Positions 42,760-55,865 of a DNA stretch of 64,000 nt are shown piece by piece. The DNA is from Bathynomus jamesi (lineage: Eukaryota; Arthropoda; Malacostraca; Isopoda; Cirolanidae), in contig JAJOZX010012090.1 in the NCBI GenBank assembly GCA_023014485.1, positions 49,090 through 113,089 of the forward strand, in the 5' to 3' direction. Numbering within the stretch: position 1 is the stretch's first letter; every line of letters starts with the position of its first letter. The notes beneath the pieces were generated by a model. The model did not search any database and was not told the DNA's origin. It saw nothing but the letters and a program-made list of their open reading frames with translations. The translations under genes were made by a program, and so were the position numbers.

Positions 42760-44152
42760 CCTGTATATAGGTACAGTATTATAGGTTGTCATGTTTGGAT
42801 TGTAGTAATGCCTAATTAAGAATATTAATTTTTGTTTAATAAAGATTATGATGTTTAATAATAAGTTGTATTGTAATTGTATTTGATTGGAATAAGAAAT
42901 TAAAAATTGTGAAACGCTTGGTTGGCAACACTCTCTCGGCCCCAAAAGCCAAATGAGAGAAGAGACTACCCAAAAATGCCTCGGTCTTTTCAGCAGCGCG
43001 ATCTGCGTAAGTTGGGGCCATGTAACCTTAAAATTAATTTTTTTTTTTTTGTGCCCCTCTCCGATGTAAAATATTATAATTAAATCTCCCACTCATGTCC
43101 CCCGTTTAACTAAAGCATTTTCAGAATTAAATAAAGTGTCAAAAAGTGTAATCAGAGTGTAATTAAACCCCTCCCCCCTTTGCATGGTCTAATGGTTTTT
43201 CAGAGAGTTCGGCATGGCTACCATGAATTTATATGGTATAGTGAACGCAAGTGTAAAGAGAAAATGAAGGAAAGGGAAAGTAAATAAAGTAATAAAAGTT
43301 TGGAAATAAAGAAATAAAGTAATTATAAATAATGAAAAACAGCTTTAATAACTGCAAACCAATTATTCACTATATTTTGGTGGCTTGGCAGTGGAGCCTA
43401 CACTATAATTCTTATAGGCCTACCCACGTGCCTATTGTTTTGATTAAAATTCTTCTGGCCCAGGATAATAGCTTGTAGCATTAATGAATATTCTGTTTTG
43501 ATTATTAAAATATCAAAATCCTGTTTGCAGGCAAATTTTGATTCCCATTACTTAAAAATTCGATGATTCAAGATGGCATCCATCATTTTCAAAATTCTTC
43601 TAATACCCAGTGTTTGTAATTTTCATGCACGTTAAAAATGTCATTTTTTTTTCTTTTTGTTGGAGCTCCATTGTGTTTAAAACAGTCTAGAGATTCAAAA
43701 TTGCACGCTTATGGAGTCATGACTCAATATTTCTCAGTCTCATTCAATTCGAGAGTTGTTAGTCTGTTAAATTTCGTTCGTTCCATCAGAGAGGAAATAT
43801 TTCAAAATTCATCATGCTGTCTGATGGCTCATTTTTCTTTTCTTTTCACCCCTCCCACTGTGTTTCTGTCTTAACCTTCAGTTTACCTTTATTATCGTAT
43901 TTTGACCTTCACATAGAAAAAAAAAGGGGGAGAAGTTTTTGCATTTATTACCTTTTCATGTTTAGTTTTTTTCGGTGTTTAGAGTTTCTCTATTAGTAAT
44001 AAATTGTGATAAGAGTTAAAGAATTAATAATTAAATAATAATTGAATAAATACAAATTAAATTATTCTAGTGTTTAAAGCAAGCAATTTCTATACAGTCG
44101 GGTTAAAAATGTTTGACCATAAATTTGTAACACATTTCTAGGTATAATATAT
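42760..44152 (+). other. Remnant related to the LTR element leader
   Basis: 43379-43640 matches, in inverse orientation, the LTR element's internal start at 48420-48618 (shared ACCCACGTG, GATTAAAATTCTT, CATTAATGAATATT, TTTGCAGGCAAATTT). Both carry a TGGTGGCT(T/A)G candidate primer-binding site. So this is probably the 5' end of a second, related element on the plus strand, cut by the insertion at 44153. The rest is AT-rich. Confidence 0.5.
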
Positions 44153-44702
44153 TGTAGTGATACGTTTTATTATTTACTTTTCTTCGTTATTTATTTACGC
44201 TTCTTCCTACTTTACTATATTCTCTATTTATTCTCTATCGGCTCTTTGCTTCATTTATCACTTTCTTTGTATAGGTTCCGGTAGCGACGCCGAGTTCTGA
44301 CTAAAAAAGACCGTTATAAAACGAAGGGACGGGGGAGGGTATATTAATACTTTATCAACACTTATTACGTTTTATTAATTTCGAAATTGGTTTAGTTAAT
44401 TAGGGGATATGCGAGTATGAAATATTACTAAATATATTTAGGTCGGAGAGGGCACAAAACAATTTAACTAAGATCACATGGCTCTAAATCTTACGCGTAT
44501 CGCGTCTGCCTCAAGACTGAAAAACCGTTATAGGTATAGTCCACTCTCCGGGCCTATTTAGGATTACCAACCCTACCCATTTTAAACAATTCAAATCTAA
44601 CAACCATGCTTTATCGTAATCATCACAATTTTTAGTAAATTTATATTAAACATTATCTTATTTAATTAAACAAATTAATATTCTTAACTAAGCATTACTA
44701 CA
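44153..44702 (-). repeat. 3' LTR of the LARD-like element
   Basis: Nearly identical to 48619-49170; most differences lie in the first 40 bases. Confidence 0.9.
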
Positions 44703-47700
44703 CTCGCATCACTCCCTTGAAAATAAGTTTTTCCATTAGGAAAACTTATTAATATCGTTTAACAATGTCAATAAATTTATTCAACAAACTTATATATTTT
44801 GCAATTTTTTTTTTTTTTTTTCTTTAACACTTATTCAAAGTTTAGAAATAGACAAGAAATAATAGAATGACAATTCCCATACATATATTGTATCATATTA
44901 TAAAACCGGAAACTTTATAATTTTCACATTTGCATAAAATAACATTTCACTCTAATAATTAAATTACAACCTGTAACTAATCTATACATGCCAAAAAAAA
45001 TAACAGAAAATTTTCTTACAGTGGCTACACAAATCCCAAGTTCACCATCTATTCCCGCGATTTCTCATCAACGATCGCTTTACATTCGAAACAATTATTT
45101 GTATAGTTATACAGTCACTATCAGGGCAACATAGAAAAATATAAGAAAAAGTTTACATAAAATACTGACCAAGAGCGCACATACTACTTCACGAAAAACA
45201 ACAAATATGGGCAATAATCGGACCCTTTTCACTTATAATTTCATTAGATAATAATCAGTACATTTATTTGCTGGACGTTGTTTAGACTTTAGATGACACT
45301 CCGCACGCTGACAACGGATTTCAATTTTCAATCGCAGCTCTCCTGCTCACTTCGCTAGAATGCAAGGGATTGCATCAATCAATATGCAACAAGGCAGCAC
45401 GCTATAATGGTTCCGCTCTCTCTCCAATGGCGAAAAAAAAACAAGAGACGTCCAATTCTAAAAGGATCAGGGGGGGAGATATCTGAAAGCGGGACCACGC
45501 GCTGGAATTGGACGGAATTTGCAATTCTAGAAGTCGATGAAGAAACTCGCCTTGTCTCATCTCCACTTTTGTCGGTGAACGCTGCTCTTCCTACGTCCCG
45601 CTGAAAGACTCTTCTACTGGCAACAATCAAACGATGACTCCGCCGTAGGCCGTTTCCCAACGAACCTACTGTATGTCTGTATGGACAGTACAGTCGCAGA
45701 CGCCCGTTCAAGCTCTCGTGGCTTGTCTACCGCGCGCTTTGACACATATTTAGCGAAGCATTCGAGCAACGTGACCAGCTACTGCCCGAAAAATACCAGT
45801 AGGCCATCTTCGATCGAAACTTTCGTGTACCAAGACCCTGCACACGTAAATTTCTCTTCTCTTCCGGAACTGTCCTGCGCCAAGTCCATGCGCATTCGGT
45901 TCTCTTCTCTCTCTTCGCTTCCGAAACCATCCTGCGCCAAGTCCATGCGCATTCTGGTTTCTTTCTCTCTCTCATTGGTGATCGATCACCTATCCGGTCG
46001 ACTAAACTCACTTGATGGAACTCAGATTCAACTTGGTTGACCCAAGCTGAGCCTTTTCAATTTTGAAAAAAAAGTTATTCTAAACGTGTTTCTGTACTGC
46101 TTATCATTTCATATTTAATTTATCGAATTTTCTCGACAGTTCACTTCGAAACAATAACTACACATTTGCTCTGGCCAAATTCACGGAAAAAATATTAAAA
46201 AATTTCGCAAAAACTTAATGAAATCTAGCTACCAATAAGGTCACTTATGGCAGTTACAGTAGAGAAGATAAAAAAAAAGTCATAAAACGCTAAACAAAAT
46301 TGTACAGTATAAATATAAAAGCGCCCATACATAGTAACTGTTAGTATAATTTAAGAAATATTATTGTTCAAACTATCGTCAGAAATCACCTCAATACCTC
46401 TAAATACAAAAGACAAAAATGAACCCCAGAAACTTCATGTCATCCATTCTCTGACAATCATGAACCCTCTTGCTTTGAGGAGGAGCACACAAAGACGCCA
46501 CAAAAACGTTACTGGCTATCTAGGAGGCTCCATTTCCGAGTGTACACTTGAGTCAATGTTTCAAATGCACTAGTTAACTCCGACTGAAGGTCTAAACAAT
46601 AATAATTTTCTAAACAGTTATTAAAAAGTAAAAAAAAATTTAAATATTACTACCAAAAATTATTTTAATACAGTAATTCCAACTTGAAACGTCAAATTTC
46701 ATAAGAATTGAACTTGCAATTCGCAAACCACACCTGAGATACAACTCTCTCCTTCAACAGAAACCTCAGTATGGTTTTCAAATCACAGAAATCTCAGCAA
46801 TTTATCGTTTCCAAGTGAAAATACAAATTTTTATCGTTATACTAAATAAGAATAGATCATATGTACTAAAAAATTACACACAATCCACTGTAAACAAAAC
46901 TAAACCATTTCCTAATTGAGAGCGGTCGCTTTGTTTGTAAGCGAACCTCTATACAAATATCCCTACGTAACCGAATGAAACTGCATTATATCCTAACATA
47001 ATTTCGTAATATTTTCCATGCAAACGCTCGAACTAAAAAAAAGGACATTTTTCATTTCTAATTCCAAATTAAAATATCAAATTTAAAACATCCTTTTTAG
47101 AATACAAACTAAATTTGAACTAAAAATTTTACCATTGTCATTGAAATGGAAAGAAAAATAAAAATCGGCCTATCTGTACAAATAAATTTGATTATTGAAT
47201 GAATTCATAAAACGTAAAGAAAATTTTCTACACAAATTTCTGTAATTGAAAAAAAAATTATAATATTCAGATTTAGTAAAATGTGGACCGTAACTCACAT
47301 TGGCCGCCAAAATAAAAATAAAATTTACTACCGCCTTTAGGCCTATAATTAATAAATTCAATGTTACGCGTGAAAAGCACAATTTAGAATTCCACGCATA
47401 ACATTTGTGTTTATTAAAGAAAAATCCTATGATTATTTATGTTAAACCAATTAAAATTTTGTTAAATAGCTAAATTTACTACTCAATAGACATACCGTAA
47501 TAACGGTTAATCTCCGAACAATATTTTACGATAGGCCTACAAGAAATTCTTCTTACGTACGATACAATAGCCATTTTACCAAATATGTCGGAATTGTCGT
47601 GAAATGAATCGAAAGAAACAGAGAGAAAAAAAAATAATCAGCTTACCTACCAAAGGTTATGGGTATATAAATATATGTAATTATATATATAACTAATAAA

Positions 47701-48618
47701 TACGTATTAGTTAATAAGTAAGTATATAATTAATGAGTATATAAAAAATACAAAAAAAACTTATAAAAAATTTTACAACACAATTTTCTATTTCAGTTAA
47801 ACGAATTCTGCTTATTTTGAAATTTAACACAATCCTATACGGCGACTTATAATCTGACAAATTTGATATGTTTAAGATTACCTTTCGACTGTCAATTAAC
47901 TGTAACTTAACCTATATAGCGCGAAGCGAGCGAAGCAAAAAGCCCGTAAATCTATATCAACAAAATAATCCTATTATTATATACAGGCAATCGAAATATA
48001 ATCAAAAATCTGCTAATGAAACCCAGAAAATTTTCTCTAAAACATTTTGAAAGGACCATATAAAATGTGTATCATACTGTATTTAAACTAACAATTCACT
48101 TACGTACAAATCATTATTCTTATTATTATGATTATTACAATTATCACTAATTCCAAAAGTTTTAAACAAAAAATAAAAAGGTAAGCTGAAAGGCATACAG
48201 TGGAAGAGACGAAAAGAAAAGAAAATTGAGTCTTCAGGCAGCACGATAATTTTCAACTATACCCTCTCCGACCGAACGAAATTTAACGTAATAATGACTC
48301 GCAATACTGAGTCGGACAAACGAAAAGCAACGGAACTGGACGAAACAAATTGAATTCTTAGGCGCGAGTCAGGGACGCTATCAGGACACAAAGGCAAGCG
48401 CCATTTTTAAATTTTATTTACAATGAAATTTTAAGGCATGAAAATCGAAATTTGCCTGCAAACGGGGTAAAATTTGCATTTAAATATTTTAATAATCGAA
48501 ATAAAATATTCATTAACGCTATTTGTTATTATACCGGGTTTTAAGAATTTTAATCGAAATACTAGACACGTGGGTAAGCCTCACAAAATATGATGTAAGA
48601 TCACCGCTAGCCACCAGA

Positions 48619-49167
48619 TGTAGTGACTACGGGTTTTATTATTTATTTTCTTCCTTATTTATTTACGCTTCTTCCTACTTTACTATATTCTCTATTTATT
48701 CTCTATCGGCTCTTTGCTTCATTTATCACTTTCTTTGTATAGGTTCCGGTAGCGACGCCGAGTTCTGACTAAAAAAGACCGTTATAAAACGAAGGGACGG
48801 GGGAGGGTGTATTAATACTTTATCAACACTTATTACGTTTTATTAATTTCGAAATTGGTTTAGTTAATTAGGGGATATGCGAGTATGAAATATTACTAAA
48901 TATATTTAGGTCGGAGAGGGCACAAAACAATTTAACTAAGATCACATGGCTCTAAATCTTACGCGTATCGCGTCTGCCTCAAGACTGAAAAACCGTTATA
49001 GGTATAGTCCACTCTCCGGGCCTATTTAGGATTACCAACCCTACCCATTTTAAACAATTCAAATCTAACAACCATGCTTTATCGTAATCATCACAATTTT
49101 TAGTAAATTTATATTAAACATTATCTTATTTAATTAAACAAATTAATATTCTTAACTAAGCATTACT

Positions 49168-49170
<3 letters not shown>
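48619..49170 (-). repeat. 5' LTR of the LARD-like element
   Basis: Direct copy of 44153-44702; the shared block includes CGGTAGCGACGCCGAG and TTACGCGTATCGCGTCTG. Confidence 0.9.

Positions 49171-49228
<58 letters not shown>
49171..49228. repeat. (TA)n microsatellite
   Basis: TA tract at the insertion point of the LTR element. Confidence 0.9.
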
Positions 49229-49232
<4 letters not shown>

Positions 49233-49235
49233 GTA

Positions 49236-49653
49236 GTGAATTCTAAGAAATTCAATAACAAAATTTTACTTGAGATTGTTTTTTGACTGGATGTATAATT
49301 AAGTTATAGTATACATTTAAAAGGCTTATTTTATTGCTTATTGAAATGATTCAATTGAGGCTGAAAGTTAATTTTAAGGTTCGCTTTGCTTTGCTTCATA
49401 GGATTAAGTTAATTTTAAGTGGCAGTCGAAAGATAAATCTCAAAAATACTAGTTTAGACTGGTGTAATTCGGATGGTGTAAGATTGCCATATAGAATTGT
49501 GTGAAACTTCAAAATAAGCAAAATTTGTTAATTGAAATAGAAAAATTATGTTCGTAAAATTTTTTATCAACTAATTTCTATTTTTAAATTTTTTTTTATA
49601 TACTCATCAATTATATACTTACAGGTTAACTTAGAATATATTAATTATACAAT
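49236..49653. other. AT-rich spacer, nothing recognised
   Basis: No coding potential or repeat boundary seen. Confidence 0.4.
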
Positions 49654-49725
49654 ATATATATATATATATATATATATGATGAATAAAACCACAAAGGAAA
49701 GGAAACACAGAATGGTGCTCAAGCG

Positions 49726-49747
49726 CTTTTGTCTAATGACATCCTCA
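49726..49747 (-). ncRNA. Hammerhead-like core, mutated
   Basis: Element strand CTGAGGA, stem GTC/GAC with loop ATTA, then AAAA in place of GAAA. The other copy at 60203-60224 keeps GAAA. Confidence 0.35.
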
Positions 49748-49825
49748 GGAACACTGAAGTACATAGAGAGTTGTAGCCTATATATAGGTTACACAAAAAA
49801 AAAAATATATATATATATATATATA

Positions 49826-51210
49826 TCGGGTGGCCACAAAAAACTTTACTCAATTGAAAGTTTAATAACTGCAACAATTCAAAACTTATGCGATTGAGAT
49901 TGATTTTGCACACATTAACAGATGCATATAATCTATAATTGCTGGAATTTTCAAATATGTAGGTTCTATAGTTTTGTTACAGTGAACAATTTAAAAGCAT
50001 ATGTCTAAAAATAGCATGCCTGGTGTGCATCTGACACGTACGTGCGCTAGCGTAGGCTAAACCTAATGTAGCGTAGTATGACACGCGCGCTGGCGTAGGC
50101 TAAACCTAATGTGAATTTGCTTTCTTTTATTTTTCCGCTAAAACCCTGCCAGCATGACGTTAAGTAAAAGTGATAAAGCCATCATAGAAGCATGTGTCAA
50201 GGAAAAAGGTTGGAATGGAAATAGGATTGTCTGAGAATTCCCGCAATGAACTGGACTCGTCAAAGTGTTTATAACTTAATAAGAAAGATAAAGGATACTG
50301 GATCAACAGCTAGAAAACCCGGCAGCGGCAGGCCCAAAAGTGTTTCAACAGAAGAAAATAAGGCTGCCGTGGAGGAACTGATTCAATCCCAGGAGAATAC
50401 ACCAGGAACTCATCGCTCCCAGAGACAGATTGTGTACGACCTTGGGATTTCTCGCTCCTCTGTACAAGGGATTGTAAAACGTTTGAAATTGAAGGCCTAC
50501 AAGAGAATTCGAGTTTCTCGGCGTGATCAGAATGTAAGACAGCGTAGAAAGACCCACTGTAAATCCCTATATGAACGCTACTCAGCTGAAGACGTGCAAA
50601 AAGTTGTGTTTACAGACGAAAAGGATTTCACGTTGGAGGTGGCCAAAAACAGGCAAAATGACAGGGTTTATGGTTCAAGGAAAAAGGACATTCCTCCCTC
50701 CAGGCTTTATCATGAAACCTCACGATTCAGCAGAAAAGTAATGGTATTGGCGGGAATTTCAGGGAAGGGGAAAACACGAATTCATTTTATTGCCACAAAC
50801 GAAACAAGTTAACTCTGAGCGCTACATCAACCTGTTAGATAATGGGTTACTTCCTGATTGTCATCAGCTGTATCCTGATGAAGCATACATTTTCCAGCAA
50901 GATGGGGCACCCGCCCATACAAGCCAAGCAACCCAAAATCATCTAGAGCAAGAGAGCCCTAATTTCATCAAAAAGGATGAATGGCCACCTCAGTCTCAAA
51001 TTCAAATTCATTTTCTTCGGCATGCTATTTTTAGACATATGCTTTTAAATTGTTCACTGTAACAAAACTATAGAACCTACATATTTGAAAATTCCAGCAA
51101 TTATAGATTATAACCATCTGTTAATGTGTGCCAAAGCTCAATCGCATAAGTTTTGAATTGTTGCAGTTATTAAACTTTGAATTAAGTAAAGTTTTTTTGT
51201 GGCCACCCAA
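49826..51210 (+). mobile_element. Tc1/mariner-type element, 1.4 kb
   Basis: Inverted ends T(C/T)GGGTGGCCACAAAAAA with similarity over about 65 bp, flanked by TA. Contains a transposase gene of the Tc1/mariner type on the plus strand, slightly broken and with a deletion near its end. Confidence 0.85.
50155..51062 (+). pseudogene. Tc1/mariner transposase, frameshifted
   Basis: Starts MTLSKSDKAIIEACVKEKG, stop at about 50231, then 50246-50812: WTRQSVYNLIRKIKDTGSTARKPGSGRPKSV (helix-turn-helix and GRPR-like hook), SRSSVQGIVKRLKLKAYK (second helix-turn-helix), VVFTDEKDF (first catalytic Asp). After a frameshift near 50800 comes AYIFQQDGAPAHTSQ (second Asp). The third catalytic block is deleted after WPPQS. 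Confidence 0.82.
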
Positions 51211-51420
51211 TATATACACACACTAAACAGAGAAATTAAAAAAAAATAGAAATTAGAGGATTGTGGGAGGGCATACAAATTTGTAAGGAAAAACTATCAA
51301 TTTTTAGCACAAGATCAAATGAATTATTTCCAACCAATGTTATAAAAAAAAAAAAAAAAAACAAAAAAAAATTTATACTGGAAATCTGCCTAGGTTTTAG
51401 CACTCTGCCTACATACAAGT

Positions 51421-51790
51421 TTACCAAAGACTTAGCATTCTACCCTTCTTATCTAAATCTGTTCTAAAGGAATTCAAAACAACAGGATCGAGTTGAAAAA
51501 GACCTTTGCTTATGTTGAAGTTATTTGTAAGTTGGATAATGGTAGACTCAAGAATATTTCTATTAACAATGTTGCTAGAGTGAAATAAAACTGAAGCATT
51601 ATTCCAATCAATACAGTGGGATAACTCTGACAAATGGACAAAAAGGGCACTGGGCGACTGTCCTGTTCTAACGGAATATTGATGCTGTTTTATACGTGTG
51701 TGCAAATCCTTTCCTGTCTCACCTATGTAAAAGGAATCACATTGTTTACAACCAAATTTATAGAAAATGCCTGAATTATTATTTTTATTT
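51421..51790 (-). pseudogene. Penelope GIY-YIG endonuclease fragment
   Basis: Minus strand reads NSGIFYKFGCKQCDSFYIGETGKDLHTRIKQH across the ORF start: the GIF...YIG variant, the Cys pair typical of Penelope nucleases and the RI(K) helix. It continues to a stop at 51421. The upstream side is cut by the LINE insertion. Confidence 0.8.
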
Positions 51791-51930
51791 TTTTTGTATT
51801 GGGGCGTTTACCGCCACTTCCCGCTATATGGTAGCGGATATCATGGCGAGGCGGAATACGAGAAAGAGAAACGGAGACGGAGAAAAGGCACTAGAAAAGG
51901 GAGAACAGCGGACTACAGGTGAGAAGTCAC

Positions 51931-54900
51931 CTAAAGCTCAGATAGGATGCGAGATTGGGAGAGGAAGAGGAAAAGACGGTCTAGCGAAAAGAGAGGGCTC
52001 TCAGCGAGCATAAGGCGTAAACGTTCGGGGAGGGGGAAATCAGAAAGGAACGGGAAGGCGCGACGACGTACTGACGACAGGGTGGGGCATTCCACAAGGA
52101 TGTGAGAGACGGTGAGGGGCGACTGGCAGGAGGCGCAACGAGGAGCCTCCTGCCGGAACATAAGATAGCCGTGCGTGAGGCGCGTATGGCCGATGCGAAG
52201 CCGCGCAAGGACGACCTCTTTGTGTCTGGAGCGGTGGAAAGAGGACACCCAATATGACAGACGGGGGCGGATGGACCAGAGTTTATTTCCGGTGGCATCG
52301 TCCCAGGACTGTTGCCACATGCGGTCGTAAAAGGAACGAAAGACCTGCACATAGTCTAGTCTGAGAAGGGGAGCGGGCGGGGGAGGGGAGGCAGCGAGGC
52401 GGTGGACCGGGCTATGCGGTCCGCCGCCTCATTACCGGAAACACCAACATGGGCGGGAACCCAGCAGAAGGTGACCCGGATCCGGTGAACGGTGTGCAGG
52501 ACATGGTACTCCTGTTGAATAAGGCGTACGAGGGGGTCCGGGGAATCATAGCGCTCGAGCGCCTGAAGGGCGCTCAGCGAGTCCGAAAAAATGGTACAGG
52601 AGGACCGTGAACAACCCGATACCAGACGGAGGGCTTCCAGAAGGGCAAAGAGCTCCGCGGAAAAGATGGAGGCCTGAACCGGCAGGGGGATACCCCGGGA
52701 GGTAGGTGACAATGACGGAGAGAAGACGGCGGCCGCGACACCTGCAGGGGAGCGCGAGCCGTCGGTGTAGACGGGAACGTCGTCCGAATGGACGGGAAGA
52801 TGGGCCAGAAAAGAAGACCGGAGGACGGCAGGAGGAGACTCCTTACGCAGGCCACGGAGCGCCTGGCAACGGCAGATAGGGGTGGTCCGCCAGGGGGGCG
52901 ACAGATCGAAGGAGAACGGCAGAATAGAGGGTGGGGGGATCCCCAGGGACGAGAAAATCTCGGCCAGAGAAGCAGCGAAATGCCACGTGTCAGGCCGGGG
53001 TAGCGCCTGGGAGATCGCGGAGAAGAGTAGGGACATCGGAAGGCGGCAGATGCGAAGGTAACACTTCGCCATGAGAAGGCCCCGGCGAAGGGGCAGGGGG
53101 GGGTGTCCACAGTCCACCTGAAGACTAGCGACAGGGGACGAGCGGAAGGCACCCGACGCCAGACGAAGGCCACGGTGGAGAAGAGGATCCAGCATACGGA
53201 GTGCCGGAGAGGAGGCGGAGCTGTAGACCACACAGCCGTAGTCGACACGGGATTGCACCAGGGAGGTGTACAGGCGCAGCAGAGTACGCCTGTCCGCCCC
53301 CCAGGTCGTGTGGGACAGATGACCCAAAAGGGAGAGGGTGCGGCGAGATGTTTGCCGCAACCGCCTAAGGTGTGGAACCCAACCGAAAAATCCGTCGAGG
53401 GTCATACCCAGGAATCTAACGGATGGGACGAGGGGAAGAGGAGTGCCGGCAAGGGTAAGGGCGAAGGTATGCGACAGACGGAGGCGCCGAGGACGGAAAA
53501 GCATACTGGAAGACTTAGAGGGTAAGAAAGCATAGCCAACCGAAGACGCCCAGCGAACCACCGCGTTGATGGCTAGCTGGAGCCGACGTTCAGCCAAAGA
53601 CGGGAGGCGGCCAGAGCAATAGATAGCCAGGTCATCGGCATAGAGGGAGCTACGAACGGATGTAGGCAGGACCGTAGCGACTGTGTTCATCACGAGTGAG
53701 AAACACAAGACGCTAAGGACACTACCCTGAGGGACACCCTCCTCCAACGGAAAGCGGTCAGAGAGGGCAGAACCGATGCGGACGCGGAAAGAACGGGCGG
53801 ACAAGAAGTTATAAATAAAGGAAGGGAGAAAGCCTACGAAACCCAGGGAGCGTAAGCAGTCGAAGACCGCGCTCCGCCGGGTAGTATCGTAGGCCTTCTG
53901 GAGGTCGAAAAAGACGGCGAGTACAAATTGACGCCGGGAGAAAGCCTCCTGCACGTCATGGCTAAGGAGGAGGAGGGGGTCGGTGGTAGACCGGAAGCGC
54001 CGGAAACCAGCCTGGGTAGCAGGGTACTGGTCACTCGCCTCCAAGGTAAAGGACAGCCGCGAGGCGACCATCGCCTCCATCACCTTGCAGGCACAGCATG
54101 TTAGGGAAATGGGGCGATAGTTCGACGGGAGTGAGGGGTCTTTATCGGGCTTCGGGATGGGGACGACGATGGACTCACGCCATCGGTCCGGAAATGAACC
54201 CTCCAACCAAATCCGGTTATAGAGGTCCAGTAGAAAGCTGAGAGCAGAGGGGTGAAGGTGCCGTAACAAGTCATAGGGGATATTATCGGGGCCGGGGGCG
54301 GAGGAGCGTCGGGGGCGGAGGGCCTCCCGAAGCTCTGTCATGTGGAAGAGGTGATTATAGGGGTCATCCCTATGAGGTGGAAATTCCGGTGGGTCGCGGC
54401 GGGAGTGGGGGGAATCGGAACTGGAGATGGCTGCGAAGTGCGCCGCGAGTGCGTTCGCGACGGCCTCCGGATCGGACACGAACTCGTCGTCCCCGACCCG
54501 AAGTACCGGGGGTCGAGGGGGGACACGGGTCCCCTCAAAGCTACGCACCTTGCGCCAAACAGTCGAGGGGGCGGTCGAGGAGGAGATCCCGGACACGTAA
54601 CTCCGCCAGGAGGTACGCCGGGCTAGTTTCAAGACCCGACGGGCCACTGCCTTCAGGCGCTGAAACACTATCTTGTGCTCCAACTGGCGGGTCCGGTAGA
54701 AGCGGCGGCCGGCACGGCGCCGCTCCTGAACGGCATGGGAGCACTCTGGGGTCCACCATGGGACGCTTCGCGGCCTGTGGGAGCCAGAGGTACGGGGGAT
54801 GCAACTGGCGGCAGCCGAGAGGATCTTACTCTCGAGGAAGGCGAGGGCCTCACTGACGGAGGGAAAGGCAGGAATTGATGGCGAGATCGCCGTGCCCCTC

Positions 54901-55600
54901 GCGTATGAGGCCCAGTCTGCTCGGGCGAACAGCCAGCGCGGGCGGACAGAGGTGGGGGGGAGGAGACGGGTCGGGGTAAGACACACTGGGAAATGGTCAC
55001 TGCCGGAAGAATCCGGCAGGACCTCCCAGGTGAACTCCGTCACGATTTCGAGGGAAACCAGGGAAAGGTCGATACAGGTGAAACTGTCGTGGGCCGAGTG
55101 AAGGCAGGTTGGGGAGCCATCGTTCAGAAAGGTGAACTCGAGCTCGTCCATAAGGGAGAGAAGGGTCCCGGAGAGAAAGGTGGAGCAAACGTCCCCCCAG
55201 GCCGGGTCCCGACTGTTGAAGTCCCCGAGAATCAGGAAAGGGTGGGGGAAGCTGAAGAATTAGGTCACGGAGAGAATCGGGTGGAGGGCGTACGTTAGGG
55301 GAGAGGTAAAGAGAGCAGACCGTGAGCTGGCGCCCCAAGGAAAGGCGCACGGCCACAGCTTGCAGGACTGTACGGAGCGGGAGGGGGCGGAAAGGGACGG
55401 AGCGGTGCACGAAGACCGCGGCGCCCCCCTCCCCGCCCCATCGAGAGGCGGGGAAGGGAGCCCGCAGTAACCGGACACTCGAGGGAGGGAACGGGATCCC
55501 AGAATCGTCTCCTGAAGGCAGAAACACGCCGGACACCTGGAGGCCAGGAGAGAGGAGAGACTCTCGAGGCCTACCAGGAGCCCGCGGATGTTCCACTGCA
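51931..55600 (-). pseudogene. LINE ORF2: endonuclease, RT, RNase H, Cys/His C-terminus
   Basis: From the 5' side: LLQWNIRGL (endonuclease start), CLQETIL (Glu), LILGDFNSRDP, then the long open frame 52356-55151 with GSDHFPV (catalytic His, residue about 53), APGPDNIPYDLL, RT motifs FFDLQKAYD (about 414-422), VPQGSVLS and YADD (about 504-507), and RNase H motifs VYTDGS (about 796), AELFALLEAL, FSDSLSALQAL and VPAHVGVSGNEAAD. The C-terminus (51931-52350) has IGHTRLTHGYLM and CASCQSPLTVSHILVEC. Breaks: a 5-base duplication (AGTCT twice at 52353-52362) separates RNase H from the C-terminus, and single-base slips lie near 55240 and 55410. Confidence 0.85.
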
Positions 55601-55865
55601 GGAGCGAGGTATAGGGAGGGGTAGGAAAGTCAGCGTAAAGGATGGTTATGGGGTGGGTGGGCCGATCGGGCGGCCCGAGATTAAAGAGGGATTCGGAAAG
55701 CCCCGGAGTTCAGCGAGGGACGCCGAACGAGGGCGAAGGTCACCCCGACGAGGGGGCGATGTGGAACCAGACGCCGGCAAGTCCTCCAGAAGAGGAGTCT
55801 CCCGGACGTCCGGGGGAGAGCGATGCAGAGAAGGGGATGTGAGAGGTATCCAGAATGCCCCCCCT

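Larger units (their letters stand above)
44153..49170 (-). mobile_element. Large non-coding LTR retroelement (LARD-like), 5.0 kb
   Basis: Two LTRs of about 550 bp (TGTAGTGA...CATTACTACA) flank 3.9 kb with no ORF resembling gag or pol. The flanks are TA-rich with ATAT on both sides. On the minus strand a TGGTGGCTAGCGGTG candidate primer-binding site follows the LTR at 48618, and a purine-rich AAGGGAGTGATGCGAG precedes the other LTR, so the element likely runs right to left. The internal region has a local GC-richer part (45380-46040) with a roughly 54-bp duplication (GCGCCAAGTCCATGCGCATT twice). Confidence 0.82.
49676..51790 (-). mobile_element. Penelope-like element 3' part, split by a Tc1/mariner element
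   Basis: On the minus strand: GIY-YIG coding (51790-51421), AT-rich tail (to 51211), the insert 49826-51210, and the tip with the hammerhead-like motif (49797-49676). The same parts occur uninterrupted in the inverted copy at 59559-60285. The I-like LINE at 51791 interrupts it on the 5' side. Confidence 0.82.

Noticed and set aside
45379..46040. Possible gag-like ORFs inside the LARD-like element
   Set aside because: Short, no knuckle or capsid motif; Ser/Arg-rich content follows local repeats.
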